A stretch of 64,000 bases of DNA from Panax quinquefolius (GCA_020205615.1 CM035164.1:3313501-3377500); one strand, 5' to 3'; positions 1 through 12,365 are shown, counted from the stretch's first letter. Numbers and translations: made by a program. Notes: generated from the letters alone by a model not told the origin.

Positions 1-2089
1 ACAATTTTATAATGTCAAAGGAAGATATGAACAGAACCAAAAAGGAAGGGATTTGAATCTGAAAAAAGAATAACTTGAATCATGGGATAATATTTAGCAA
101 AATAAGCAACTTGAATTAAGGTAAAAGAATAAGCAAAATCAGCTCCATCAATTTATGAAAACTATCTTGTTTTTTATATAGTTTTGGAAAACAATTGCCC
201 AATTGATATGTTTCCAAATATATATTCTCAACTTTTGAATTTGAGTCTTCAGCACTTGAAATAAGGAATAAGAATCTCAACAGAATCAACAATTAGAATA
301 AAGGGAATCAATAACTTGATAAAAGGGATAAAATTAAAAAACTTTTGGAAAACATGGCAAATTAGTTTCTCAATTGATTTGGTACCCAAATATAACTTAT
401 TTAAAGGATTTGAATCTTTTAAGCTCATGAAATCTTCTTTTATAAAATAATTTCTAGTTAATTAATTAAGATAAAAATCCTTACATCTGATTTCCAAGGT
501 GAAGTCCTAAAAACCAAACCATGTGATGATTCTAAACAACATTTCTTTATAATGGACCACTTGTGATCTTGCATAATCAGTCCATAACCTGAAAAATACA
601 AAACATTTACATACAAAATATATGTTGTCATCATTAAAATAAAACTCATAAATCAACCTTTCAGACAAAAATATATACAATAAACAAATTTTGTCCAAAA
701 AAATTATATACAAGGACCTAGAGCCATGAGCCCGACCTGACTGGTCGGTCAACGGTGACGGCGCACGTGTGGGTTCCAACCTAGCCTTGACTAGGTCCTC
801 TTTCTTCTACAAAAGTGGGTGCCCAAACTCAAAAGTAACTTTAATGTATATAAACTAATTAATACTTTAGTTTTTAACCGATGTGAGACTCGACTTCCCA
901 CAAATATTTATTATCATTTCCAAATGTGATCTTTAGGAGTTAATTTCTTATTCATTACTTCATGGATTTGAGGTTCCAAATACTTAATTTAATCTAATCA
1001 TGAAGTAGTTAATATGTGGAATCATTTGAAATAATTAATGACACCCACTTCAATTTAGGCTTAAATTTTAACAAATACTACATAAAAAAGTGATATATAA
1101 GAGCAATATTTGTTTGACACAATAAAGGCTATGAGTCATATGTGGTTAAAATTTAATTGACAAAGTTATAAATTTTCAATTTAACCCCGTATAATAAAAA
1201 ATTTATAAAATTTTAGTAGAATCAATTTATATAAAATATTTAAAATTTACCTTACATTATAAAGCAACTACAAGATTCAAGGCACGTGATTCTTCATCAA
1301 GAGAGAATATAGGAACAGAAATAGGAGAGTTAGTATATTTTTAGAAAGAGGTTTAGGCAGCAAAAATGGTAACTACTTTACTTTCCATTTACACTAGTTT
1401 CTTTGTTAGGCTCTCCTGACAATAGACACATTTTCTTAAAGAGATGGGAAAAGAAAATGGTAGGAAGTTATAATAGGGTATCACCTTGCTTAAGAGATTG
1501 CAAAATGTCTTTTTGGTGTTTGACATTCTTCTATCCTTAAATGAAATGTACGAGTTCGGCACCAGTTGTGCAAATCAAATCCGGTACAACTTGATGACAT
1601 GGATGGAGAAACCATCTCAAAAGAGATACATGAGGATGAAGAAGTTATCGGTAACATAGAGAACAATGACCATACACACTGAAAAATTAAAATAGGTTGG
1701 AGAGTTTACTCGTGTCATCAGATTGAATAGGAGAATTTGCATTGCTACAATTCTCACAGAAATCACCTGCAGTTACCCATAACTACAAATTAAGTTTGAA
1801 CAGTTAAGAACAGCTACATCCTAATAACAGCCTGTTTGTGATAGGCATTAACAGATGCACATGAGTCATACTGATTACCCTCCAAAAAATATCAAGTTAC
1901 CAACTAAGAGACATTTTGGGTTTAATGAATGACACAATTTTGGCAAATGCATCGGATGTTTAGTTATTCAGTAGCAATTTTTCAAAAACAAGTCAAACCA
2001 CAACTCTCGACGGGTAGCAGCATAAGCTAATTCGGCCTACTGAAAACTCTTAATGATTCCCCATAACGATTTCAGTCAAAATTCTTAAA
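1..2089. other. intergenic DNA downstream of NF-YA
   Basis: No gene is supported here. The stretch is AT-rich with frequent stops in all frames. A short GC-rich patch at about 720-800 followed by a motif like ACCGATGTGAGACTCGACTT (about 878-897) resembles dispersed plant repeat sequence, but I could not assign it to a family. The short open frames in this stretch show no recognisable domain. Confidence 0.6.
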
Positions 2090-2239
2090 ATTTAACCAGA
2101 CCGTTCTTTTCTAATCCTACCAAACTTTTCATCATTTGTACAAAAAACGCTAAAGAGTGCATTACTTGGAAACTTGTAAGAAGCAGAAGAATTCATCAAG
2201 CCATCTCTTTCCAGCTCCTTGTTCCCACGAGAAGTAACA

Positions 2240-2260
2240 AAGCCAAGAATGATTTGCCAG
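2240..2260 (-). promoter_or_regulatory. miR169-type target site in NF-YA 3'UTR
   Basis: The minus-strand transcript carries a 21-nt site about 100 nt after the NF-YA stop codon. Its reverse complement on the plus strand (AGCCAAGAATGATTTGCCAG, 2241-2260) matches miR169 at 17 of 21 positions as I recall the mature sequence. Two of the four differences would be G:U pairs. In many plants NF-YA mRNAs are cleaved through a miR169 site at exactly this place, so post-transcriptional control by miR169 is likely. The match is seen; the cleavage is inferred. Confidence 0.8.
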
Positions 2261-2362
2261 CTGGCTTTGAAAGCCAAAACGAGATACCAAATGACGGAAA
2301 AAAGAAATTCCTAACGACAGCACCTTTTTCCACTTTGGTAGCTCCCATTCCAATCCCGGGCC

Positions 2363-5300
2363 TCACTGCATAGCAGCAGCCCGCTGTGGAGCTTGATCAC
2401 ATCTGATGTTTCCCCATTGCTGTCCTAAAGAGGTGCCCCCTTCTCTTTCAGCAGAGTGCGGGTCATACATTGATGCCCGAAATGTTTCTTGGTTTTTGTA
2501 CCTCCCACCATTATCGCCATTGGTGTGTGCTTCGGAAGTCTCCAAACCTCTTGCTTCCTCGTGGTTTTTTGAATTGGAGTCGGAATGAAATGGCTCAGAT
2601 CCTGAGGAATTGGCAGATCGAGCTGAGGCAGAAGCCACAGAACCAGCCTCCTTCCCCTCAGTTGAATGCGGGTGCTTTGAAGCATCAACATCAGACTTCT
2701 TTGCAAAACGGCCTCCAGAAGCTCTTGCCCTTCTAATAGCATGCTGATGCCGAGATTCATGAAGATATGGCTGTAGATTTTGGAGAAGGATAACAGGAGT
2801 TATGAATCCACTAAATATTGACATGTCAATAAGGGAATAGATATCTTCAAATCCTAACCACTGGTTTGAGTCGATAGAATCAGAATCAACAGACAAGCCT
2901 TGGCCATCCTGTAAACCTGGTATAGTATTGTGGGATACATTTACATCTAAATATGGGAACTTTGAACATTTATCACGTTGTGGATAAGTTCTGAAAATCT
3001 CTAACCTTATGGGAGGGAGATGATTTTATTTTTGGTAATTATTCAAGCTATCAGAACTTATCCACACGCACAAAAAAAAGCTTCCCATTCATCAATTATA
3101 TTTGGAAGTATAAAGCTCCCTCTAACATTAAAACTTTCGTTTGGTCCTTAATAGTCTCAAAATATTAATAATATGCTACGGCAACGCAACTACTACAAAT
3201 CATTGTCCGGACGTTTGTGCTGTGTATGCAGGCTAGTAAGAACTATGATGAATTTCTCCACTGCTCCAGGATATGAAAGTCGTGTTGTTCGTTATTTGGA
3301 GTTCGTGAATGCTAAATTTGTCCAGTGGGAGTGGAAGAGTCGAGAGTTCCTTCTTACCAAGTTTAAGAGTTTATAGAAGAATAGAGATGGCAAGGTACTA
3401 TGATAGTGTGATTACTATTTATCTAGGTACGAAGAGAAATGCTCAATTTTTTTGCAGCAAATCCATGTCCTCTCATCTCCTTTGGGATAGGGTCACTTTC
3501 CTGCCCTCTTTTTGGTCTTCAGCAATGAATGCATTTTTTTTAAAAATAAAAATAAAAATGGGATTACGTGTTTAGATTTGCAGAGATACTGGAGGGAAAC
3601 CCTCTTTTAAGGCCTTTCTATATACAGGTAATCATGTTTTATAAAAATGAGATCAAACTATATTCTGTTGCAACATAAAAAATCATGCTGAGCAAATCAA
3701 GGCACGACATATATTTGAACTCAAGTGTAACTCTTAACCAACCTTTCGATCTTTTATTAACTTCTTTTCAAGCTCTGCTTTGGCACGTGATTGTCTACGC
3801 CGCAAAATCCCATGGTATTGCTTAGCGTTCACATAAACAGGCTCTTGTGCCATGTCAAGGGGCAAAGGCATTCTAGCATGAAGCATATCAAGTAGATGAG
3901 GATGAACCTGAGAGACGTAATAGTTCTTTTTAAAACAAAGTTAAAAATAGCACAAGTTTCAATATATTTACCAAGAAACAGTAATTATACAAGGAATGTC
4001 AATATATAAAATCGTAAATGATAGCCTGTACAAAATACATCCTCTGCAGCTCCTGCAACTCTGGAGCCAATTCAGCAGATGGTCCAAAATCCTTTATCTG
4101 CTATAGGAATTTCAGGTAATTATTTGTCCATATCTGATTTTTGGTCAACGACTCTGCAGCATCAAATCAAATGAGGGATCATGATAGACTATTCCGCCTA
4201 TATTCTTGGTCTACCAAAATGACTCTGGAGTATCTAGCTTCCGGCGGATACGTTTTAGGGGTTGTGGCAGGAAGAAGGTTGGTAAGGTTTTAAGCCATGT
4301 GTTCAATGTTTGTTATTTATTTGGAACAAGAGAAAAGTAAGGGTTTTTACTGATAAAGTGGAATGTATCTCCCTCTTCACATGCTTATGGTTAGGATGCC
4401 TTTTGGCTGTGCCTTACGGGAGTCAAATATGAGTAGTTAAGTACCTTTCCTGACGTAGCTATTTTGGCTATTCAAAGGGATTGGGGGGCATGTTTCTCTT
4501 TCTTTCTAATAAAAGTTCTTCTATCTTTTACTTGTCTTTTTCTACTTTTATTTTAAAAAATATCCATCAATATCTGCCACTATTTTTTTTTCCAAAAAAC
4601 CCGTGCTTCACAGCATGTTAAGCTAGTAACACTAGAAATGTTAGAAACGAAGGGTTTATACAAGATCAGTATCTTTCAATGCCAAAAGGAAAATCAATGC
4701 TACATTAATTCACCATTGCACTTGGGTTAAGTAAGTCTGTAACCAACATAACTTCCATAAAACATCATGAAACTTTAATGCCATATAAATTGCAGCTAGA
4801 CCATCTAGCATTTATACTCGACTTAAGTAAACAAACCACCTAAATACCAGAACGTACGGGATTCACCTACCAGTTTCAATATGCAACTAAGTTTCAGATT
4901 CACTCATGTCTCACAGAGAGAGATACGATCCCTTTAAATTCTACTCTTTTTCATTTCCTTTTATTCAAGTGATCCCCAGGCAAGGACTTATGCGGATAGA
5001 ACATATGTCAAATGCATAGAGAATATATTGCAATCGAGAAAGATATTTGCAAAGGCAAGTTAAGCACAGTATATTCACTTCTAGGAAGCAAGTTTCCAAT
5101 TCAGCCAAACAAGAAAAAAGTCACGAGAGCAGAAGGTAATGAATGTAATGACGCAGACGCATACCAAAGGCTGACCATAAGCTGCCATCCTCCCTCCATA
5201 ATAATATGGATCACAATATGCATTTGAAGTACAAGCCTGCAAAACAATTAAACCAGAAAATCGTTTCTGTTCGAGAAAGATATGTAATTTCTCTAATCTG

Positions 5301-7882
5301 ACACATCAAGAAGATAATGAGTTGTTACAACTTCAACAGAGTTCAGAAAATGTTTATGAAAAAAACACATACAATTGAGTGACCAACAAGTTCAAGCTGT
5401 GGAGGCTGTGCAGCCTGTGTGAGGCTTCCATCACTCCTAGGAAGTGCATTTGATGCAAGATGCTGATTCAGATGGTCTTGGCCAAAATTTCCATCTAATC
5501 CTGATTTAAGATCTTAATTAGAAACATATCAAAACATCATATAGTCTAAAGAAAACCAAAGCATCAGGCTGCTACAAGATTCAGTATTTGTATACTACAC
5601 AACCAATAAATAGAATCTAACATAAAAATAAATGGTCGAGAATAAATCTCGCCAAGATAAGATTTTATCACTTCAGAAAAATACATCCAGCCTAACAGCT
5701 GTTATTAATTTTTTAAATCCACTTAATAAGTGAGATATCACCATAGGTTTTCAATAAGTTAAACCACATGCAACAGTATATCGTCAACCATATCAATGGC
5801 TCCCTTTATTCAAATTCCATGTTGCCCCCTCTACTATGAAGTATTTGTATCCATGGTTCGAAATTGCGCGTAAGCCTCAAGGCGCGCCTCAAAGCGAGGC
5901 GGTAATTTGCTATGGCGAGAGCTTGGGCCTCAAAGGAAAATGAGAGGCTTACCTCATTTGGCTAAGGCTTACTTACGCCTCGGTCATGTTTTTTCGCCTC
6001 AAAGGCGTATCAAGGCTTAGGTCTTGATTTGAATTTTTAAAAAAACCCAAAAAATTGTGAATCTCTTTTAACTGTGAAACAAATGTTAATCTATAGTTTC
6101 TTTAAGAATTATATGAAACTTAAAAATGATGGGTATTCTTTTGGTTGATGAATGGAATGACATTTATATGCAAAACAAATGAAGGAGGTGAGATAATCTG
6201 TCACTCGTTCATTGATCGTGTATGTTCTAGTAGCACTCGTTCATTTTCTTTAATCCTTCTTTTGAATATTAAAAGAAATACTTTGGCACAATATTTTTTT
6301 AATTTTGTAAGTAACGAATTTTAATCTTTGATACTACAACATGATATTTTTAATTTTATTTATCTATCTATTATATAATAAATAATGGGTGAGGAATAAA
6401 ATTAACTATCTTCTTAGGGCGGTACCATATGTAACTTTCTTTTTCTCTCTCCTACATTTTATTTTAAAAATTCTCACATTTTATCACACATTTTATAATT
6501 TAATTTATTGTATACACGTTATGTGTATCACAAATATATTTGGATTTAAATCTAAGTGGCGAGGAGTGAAAGGCGAAAAATGTAAAAGAAAAGGACAAGA
6601 TTGTAGGAATAGGAATAGGCCTCCTCCCATAAGAAGATGCGGGCCTCATTTGGTTATTTATGTCTTTTATGACCTTGATTATAATGATGGATTATTTTAT
6701 GATTTTATTAGCATTTTTTTATAATTTTTTGGGGACTTTTAGATTTTCAAATCGAGGCTTACGCCTCGCCTTGTCCGGGGAAAAACGCGCCGCACCGCTT
6801 TTTCGAACATTGTTTGTATCTTTGATTTGCATACAAAGAGAATGAGAATGATAATTCACTATTCAACTGAATGGTTTAAAGCTGTCTCAACAATTCTGGA
6901 GTAACTCATACTAAAGCTCATACAGTAAGAGTCATACCACAGTAACCACACTAGTTCAACTAGGCCTAACTTTGTGAGTATCAGCACCTATGCAAAATCT
7001 GGAGTGAAACAAGATTCAACCTCTTAGATAATTAAAATTTGTTCACGTATAAATAAACTCTGCTAATTAACTTCCAACAGCCCACATGAAGGGAGAGATA
7101 AAGTGGGGGTATGAACACAGTGACCAAGGGGTTTTGGCACGAGGGATAACCAAGTGCCTTTCATCCTTTTAAAATACTTACTGAAAAGTTTACAACATAT
7201 ATAAGTGCTTAAAGTAAGAATTTTAGTGACACTAAAATAAGGTGTATTTGATAACTAAAAATGACATCTTTTCAGAGAATAAGTATATCCAGTCATGTTT
7301 CTTAATGTCACTTTTTCTTCTTCCCCAGATTAAAGATTGAGCGCCTTGAACTTTTTAGGAAGTTTCTTCTACAAGTCTTTTGAGTTCTTCTGATGACCTC
7401 CCATAAGAAGAGCATGCCATGAACTAATCACTTAAATTCTGTAGCTAATCTAGAAGACAATAGATCTGTAAGAGAAAACTGAAGAAGAATCCTCTCAAAA
7501 AACTTAGATGGAATCTCTAATGTCCCAAAAACCAAATCGCATCACCCAAGTCAGCATTCTTCTATGTTGAACATCTGTAAATACAATGGGATGCTGTAAA
7601 AGTTACTGCAATCATTTGAAAATTACCTGAACGCGGAGGTGCACTATTTTGTGATTCTTTGGTAGCATCATCATCTTCTTCATTTTGGCCACCATCAGAT
7701 TGAGACATACCATCTGCCGATTGTTCAACTGAAGATGAATCAGATGCATTTCCTTGCATTGCAGTAGGGGAAATAGGGTTGTAGCCAGAACTATGCCACC
7801 ATGGTTCAGAACACATTGCGGATCGTGAAATGTTAAATGGATCAACTTCAACTCGATTTCCAGATTTAGATTTTGACTGCAT
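2363..7882 (-). CDS. NF-YA: Nuclear transcription factor Y subunit A (NF-YA), five coding exons
   Basis: CCAAT-binding subunit of the trimeric NF-Y factor; acts in the nucleus with NF-YB/NF-YC. Coding exons (minus strand) are 7882-7627, 5500-5373, 5236-5165, 3907-3743 and 2770-2363. All introns are GT/AG and the phases fit, giving 342 aa, a normal length. Residues about 174-200 hold the NF-YB/YC contact helix ([20 protein letters not shown]). Residues 208-229 hold the CCAAT-recognition part ([15 protein letters not shown] then SGGRF). The N-terminus is Ser/acidic and Gln-rich, typical of the activation region. The ATG at 7882 lies 12 nt after a good acceptor (exon start 7894), so the 5'UTR is spliced. 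Intron 1 (2,126 bp) contains a hAT-type element. The third and fourth introns contain LINE relics. All look tolerated, since splice sites and frame are intact. Which NF-YA paralogue it is cannot be told. Confidence 0.95.
3000..3600 (+). mobile_element. LINE relic (3' end, zf-RVT region) in NF-YA intron
   Basis: On the plus strand, opposite to NF-YA, the translation gives pieces of the C-terminal zinc-knuckle region of plant non-LTR retrotransposons: [18 protein letters not shown] (about 3100-3155), then [17 protein letters not shown] in another frame, then the KRNAQFF...[12 protein letters not shown] stretch near 3435-3500. The pieces are in shifting frames with stops, so it is a dead 5'-truncated fragment. 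It lies wholly inside the last intron (3742-2771). Confidence 0.6.
4110..4560 (+). mobile_element. possible second LINE 3'-end relic
   Basis: Plus-strand translations around 4255-4340 ([12 protein letters not shown], then an aromatic-rich YLFGTREK stretch) and around 4470-4500 ([14 protein letters not shown]) recall the C-terminal end of plant LINE ORF2 proteins. Frames are broken throughout. It lies in the third coding intron (5164-3908). The resemblance is weaker than for the element at 3000-3600; it could be unrelated intron sequence. Confidence 0.3.
5852..6812. mobile_element. hAT-type non-autonomous element, copy 1 (in NF-YA intron 1)
   Basis: The element is 961 bp. It is flanked by a perfect 8-bp direct repeat, TTTGTATC, at 5844-5851 and 6813-6820. 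The ends are imperfect inverted repeats: CATGGTTCGAAATTGCG on the left, and CAATGTTCGAAAAAGCG read inward from the right. Both subterminal regions are strikingly GC-rich with many GCCTCG/CGAGGC words in an AT-rich setting. An 8-bp duplication, CA...TG ends and clustered subterminal motifs are hallmarks of the hAT superfamily. No transposase frame is visible, so it is non-autonomous. A relative lies at 51,754-53,046. Confidence 0.8.
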
Positions 7883-8076
7883 CCTTCAAAATACCTACAG
7901 AAGCTACACTTCAAAGTTTAGAAACATGCCATGGAAAACCAAATTCAAAATCAGCAAAAAAATCAAAACACAATTTCAAAAGCAAAAGTTCTGCTCAAAC
8001 AAATACTGTGTTTGGAAGTTTTAGAAAGGAGAAAAAAGAAAGAGAAGGACAATTAGGGGGGAAAAGCTAAAGTTAC

Positions 8077-8130
8077 CTGTTTGTGAGTCTTTACAGAGAA
8101 GAAAAGAAGAGACTAGGAGATAAATTTAAT
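8077..8130 (-). other. possible non-coding exon of NF-YA (5'UTR)
   Basis: A strong donor (AACAG followed by GTAACT, minus strand, boundary 8077/8076) precedes the intron that ends at the acceptor before 7894. This suggests a 5'UTR exon. Its upstream limit is not clear: it could be an internal exon spliced from the first exons at 9.6 or 11.1 kb, or a third transcription start. Inferred from splice signals only. Confidence 0.4.
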
Positions 8131-8245
8131 ATAAATATTCTTCCAAAATTTTCACCTCAAAAGTAAGAAGTTTGGGAAGAAAATCATTAGACTTGTGGAA
8201 AGAAGTTTAAAACCGAAAATACCCTTATATGGGTTTCTCAAATTT

Positions 8246-8370
8246 AGTCCTGACCCAGCGATAACTCTTGCCTCATGGGTTCCATGAGGTCAAGGGTTCG
8301 ATTCTTTGGGTGTGTGAGTATTCTTTGGGTGTGCGCGCGAAAATTAGCAAAAATTAATAATAATAATAGT
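8246..8370 (+). mobile_element. Au-like tRNA-derived SINE fragment
   Basis: The stretch has a polymerase III B-box-like core GGTTCGATTC (8295-8304). It is preceded by a box-A-like CCAGCGATAACTCTTG and a paired CTCATGGGTTCCATGAGGTC segment, the arrangement of plant Au-type SINEs. A TAA-rich tail follows (8351-8366). It sits in the 5'UTR intron region of NF-YA, in opposite orientation. Family assignment is from general memory of the SINE head. Confidence 0.55.
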
Positions 8371-9587
8371 CTCACAAGGGTAAAATAGGATATGCTATTT
8401 TACTAATAATTTCCTTCCAAAAACTCACAAACACAACGATAAAAGGTTACCTCTTTTTATCTGTTTTCTTTTCTGTTATAAATTTTAATTCCTCTCTATT
8501 TCTTTTATTCGCAAATTCATAAACATAGTGTAAGTTAATAGAGAAACCAATGCATCCGGGCTGGCTTCAAGGCGAGGCTCAAGAAAATTGCTTTGGATAA
8601 TCAGAGGTCTATTTAAGATTCAAGACATTATTAGACATTAGCTTCACATCTATAGGCCCACCAAAAGATTTTAGGCATCTATGGAATGTCATAACCTTTT
8701 AGTTTTCCTTCCAATAATAATAGTCTTAAAACATACAAGTTCTCATCAAAAGCTTGTTTGCAAGCTTAGACTGGATAACTTAAGAAATAATGATTACAAT
8801 GCAAAATGCACAAAATTTAAGTTAAATTGGACTTTTAGTTCATGACAATTGATATGCTTCTGTAGTCTCCACTTTCATATCCCACCCAATTATGTATTCC
8901 CTGATTTTGCATCTTTTATAGATATTTTTAAATGGTAAATCTCTTAAAACTTGTAGCATTAAGGCTTAGATCTTGTCACATTCTTTTTTCGTGCATACCT
9001 TATTTAGCTATGCGAAGTCAACTATTTAGCAAAATAGCATTAAGAAGATTTGTTGATATAACATTGCCGTGGATCAGTAAGTAGAACTCAGTACTAAAAT
9101 ACCAACAAAATCTATACATGTGCAAGCATATATATGTTGTAATTTGACATGTTTGTGGAAAAACCTCATAAAAGATGCATAAGAAAATAATATCTAATTC
9201 AACACAGATGCAATCTCAATTCTTTGATGAAAGACCAGAGCTGGAGAAACCGAAAATTCATGAAAACTAGTACAAATGAACCCAACACAAAAAACTCCAT
9301 TTTCAAACAAAATTTGAACGCAATTCCCATATTATCAAAATCAAAATAATAAATTTTAACCAAACATTACCATAATCAGGAAACTTACAACTGGAACACA
9401 AAACTGAACAAAAATTTGATACAAAACTTAAAAATGGGGGGGGTCTAAGAACTAAAAAAATGATGGCATGTACACAATCACAACTGAATACAAACATATA
9501 TGAGTGAGTGAGTGTGTGTATATATACAATTCATATGCAATTGAAAGATAACATATCAAAATTGAGAAATTAAGGTGAACTAATTAC

Positions 9588-9720
9588 CAAAATGGAAAGG
9601 AGAAGAGGAGAAGAGCAGAAGAGAAAAGTCTTAGAGTTGAGCACTTGAGCTGATGAATCGGAGAGATCTTAGCAGTCAAATCTATTAATTTCTCTCCTGC
9701 TGTGATGTAATACTAACATC
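9588..9720 (-). other. NF-YA first non-coding exon A and core promoter region
   Basis: Reading the minus strand, a pyrimidine-rich 5'UTR-like stretch (9,720 down to 9,588) ends in a donor TTTTG/GTAATT at 9588/9587. Just upstream (higher coordinates) lies the block conserved with the copy at 10.8-11.4 kb, including GCAGTCAAA...CTATTAATTTCTCTCC. The transcription start is a guess. No coding sequence is present; the exon would be spliced to the NF-YA coding exon at 7894. Confidence 0.5.
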
Positions 9721-9839
9721 AACTTTGAGTGTGGTTGTATTAAATCATTTATGTAAATTTGTTGGACTAGGCCACTTTTGCTATCACTGCGTCATACCTA
9801 GACCAACCTCAATAAATACACCAAAGCTTTATGCAACAA

Positions 9840-9845
9840 CACGTG
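9840..9845. promoter_or_regulatory. G-box CACGTG in NF-YA promoter A
   Basis: A perfect palindromic CACGTG about 120 bp upstream of the inferred first exon, inside ACACGTGTACAG. The same 12-bp core recurs in the duplicated promoter at 11,342-11,353. Such boxes bind bZIP/bHLH factors (ABRE/G-box). Conservation in both copies argues for function; the binding itself is inferred. Confidence 0.5.
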
Positions 9846-10774
9846 TACAGCAGGACTCTTCCTTTACTTTTTTCTCCTTTTGAATATAGTAGGAATAACT
9901 GATGTTTTTATCCCAGAATAGTTATTACCTTTCTATTTTTCAATATCCCAAATCTTTGTGACTTTCATCTTTTGATTTATATGATACTACTTAATTTATT
10001 TTTACTTTGGAAATGAAAATCACAAAGAATTCGGAAAAGGGTGTTTTTTTAAACATTTAATAAGTTGTACGCCTCTTTTTATTATTTTCTTTTTGTGAGT
10101 AAGCACGCAGTACTCTTATTCGACAAACTAACCATTTAATTAAGAAAAGTGAAGGTAACTTTTACTAAAAAAAATGATGTCATAATTGTTTCACATATTA
10201 CTTATATATACTTTAGGAAAATTTATTCTACTTTTTTTGGTAAAGAGGGCTTATTTAATGAAAGTGGCTTGAAGTATCTTTGTGGGTCTGTTTAATTCAA
10301 AATGTTGAATAATTAATTTCATTTCAGTTTTAGAATTGATTGAATCTATTTCAAAGTTTACCCTTTTGTGTTAGCCGAATGACACCAATAATCAAAATTC
10401 AAAATCGAAACAGAGGGAGTAAGATCACCCCCAGTCAGGGATTCAGATACTGGTATTTCGACTGGTGGCACATACCATTAGGGAGATGATTGTAATATGT
10501 ACACAGTGTGTGGGATTGGTTTCTCTATTTTGTTACAGTGCGTTTCTGAAATATGATAGTAATGTAAAACTATTGTGATAACTGAATTTGTTGCTTTATT
10601 TTGTTGAATTTAGAATGTTTATGTACGACTTAATATCAGATGAAGTCCTTTTAGTATTTCTAAAAGTTTTTTGTTCTGTCGAGTAATTTTCCCATTCCCT
10701 ATATTTCAAATTAACCTTCAAAGTTTCATTTGTTGACAGGTGTTATAGAAAAAAAGAATCCATCAAAACTAAAA

Positions 10775-11400
10775 CGCCACCGACCCCAAAAGACAAAACA
10801 CTCCACATTCAAATAACTTACTGTAATCAATTCCCATTCTATCAGAAACAACTGCTTCAAAATTCAACCAAACAGTACTATAATCCAAAATTCATCAAAA
10901 AACCCCAACAAATCCAATAAAGCACAATCCAAAACAGCTCAAAATGTACTAAAAACTACACAAATACTAATCAGTAAACAAATTACATGACATAAGCAAT
11001 AGAACAACCAATCACGAACACATATGAGTGAGTGTATATACATAAATCACATATAGTAAAAGTGAAAAATTAATTGAGAAATAAAGATAGAACAATTACC
11101 AGAGAGAGTGAAGAACGGAAAAAGGATAGAGAAAAAGCCCTAGTATTGAGTTGCTTATGACTCGGGACAGAATTTAGCAGTCAAAATCTATCACGTAGTA
11201 ATTTCTCTCCTGTTGTAATGTTTATGTGATAATAACAGCACATTTAAGAGAGAGATTCTCTTATCCTTATCTATTTAAATTTGTTGATTGTCTAACCTTA
11301 AGAAGAACCAGGATTTCGTACACCCAATCCTTTATGCGATGACACGTGTACAGAAGGACTGTACTCAATTCTTTTTCTTTGTTTCAATTAATAGCTTTAA
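10775..11400 (-). repeat. tandem copy of NF-YA promoter / alternative first exon B
   Basis: This stretch is an old duplicate of about 9,275-9,890. Shared blocks in the same order are: ACTCCA..TTCAAA...CAATTCCCAT.TATCA; AACCAAACA.TAC.ATAATC; CATATGAGTGAGTG; AATTGAGAAAT; the donor GGTAATT on the minus strand (boundary 11,100/11,099); GCAGTCAAA.TCTAT; TAATTTCTCTCCTG; and ACACGTGTACAG.AGGACT. The spacing between matching points is about 1.5 kb. It probably supplies a second promoter and first exon for NF-YA, though it could be a dead duplicate. Confidence 0.65.
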
Positions 11401-12365
11401 CAAGGGAGGCATCAGGCATCTATGAAACTCAACCCTATATTATTAATTAAAGATTTTTAATAGTATTAATAGATTCTTTTAATAATTAAAATTTAAAAAA
11501 TTTAAACTATTCAAATGATCTCTTAATAAAAAATATGGACTGTTAAAATATATTAAGAGGTGGATTATTAAGATGCAATCAAACACCATTTAATATTTAT
11601 AATGATTAGTATATTTAAATCTTTTGAAAATTTAATCGCATTGAAAAATTGTATTAGACTAATAATAATTTATTTTAAATACGATTTATTTAACTCATAA
11701 ACATAACACGTGGGTCTCAAACGCATGTACATCCAAACGTTATAGACGATATCGTCGCAAGTGCTACAAATGCTGATAGCAAAACAAATTCTTAATCATA
11801 AAAGTTTTTATTTATTTATTTAAACCAAGCTAACAAATATAAGTGACAAAATTAGAGACAATGTTATTTTTCTAAATGAAATTATCAGTTAATTGTATAC
11901 TCTAAACTCGCAAATAAACATACCCTCTATATATCTTTATAATAATATACTCCATTCGTCTCATCAAAATTGAATTAATTTGAATTTAGAAGTCAAATTG
12001 TCCAATTTTAGAATCAAGACTTATCCCTTTTTTTTAAACATAAGTAAAGAGATTATAATCATAAAAATTTACGTCTAATTTACTATAACATCTAATTTTT
12101 GGAAGCTCAAAAACATAAATAAATTTGTTTAATTATCAATTTTAGAATTGATCGATTTGACTTGAAAAGTCAAATTAAGGGTATCACACATGGATAGTAG
12201 AGTTAAAGATCTCATAAACTGTTTAGTGTAGTCTACATGTTTTGATTTGGACTGGGTATCACACATATTTTTTTGGGTTCTGTACACTACTATACAATAA
12301 TTAGAGAGTAATTATAATATTAGTGCATCTACAAAATAATTATAAAAAGAGTGCAACACAAATTG
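11400..12365. other. AT-rich intergenic DNA, no gene
   Basis: Very AT-rich, with no open frame of note and no recognised element. Short repeats of TTGAATTTAGAAGTCAAATT-like text (about 11,980-12,180) hint at a decayed repeat but give no boundaries. Confidence 0.6.

Noticed and set aside
6389..6845. Frame of 111 codons inside the hAT-type element
   Set aside because: Low-complexity aromatic translation with no transposase motif.
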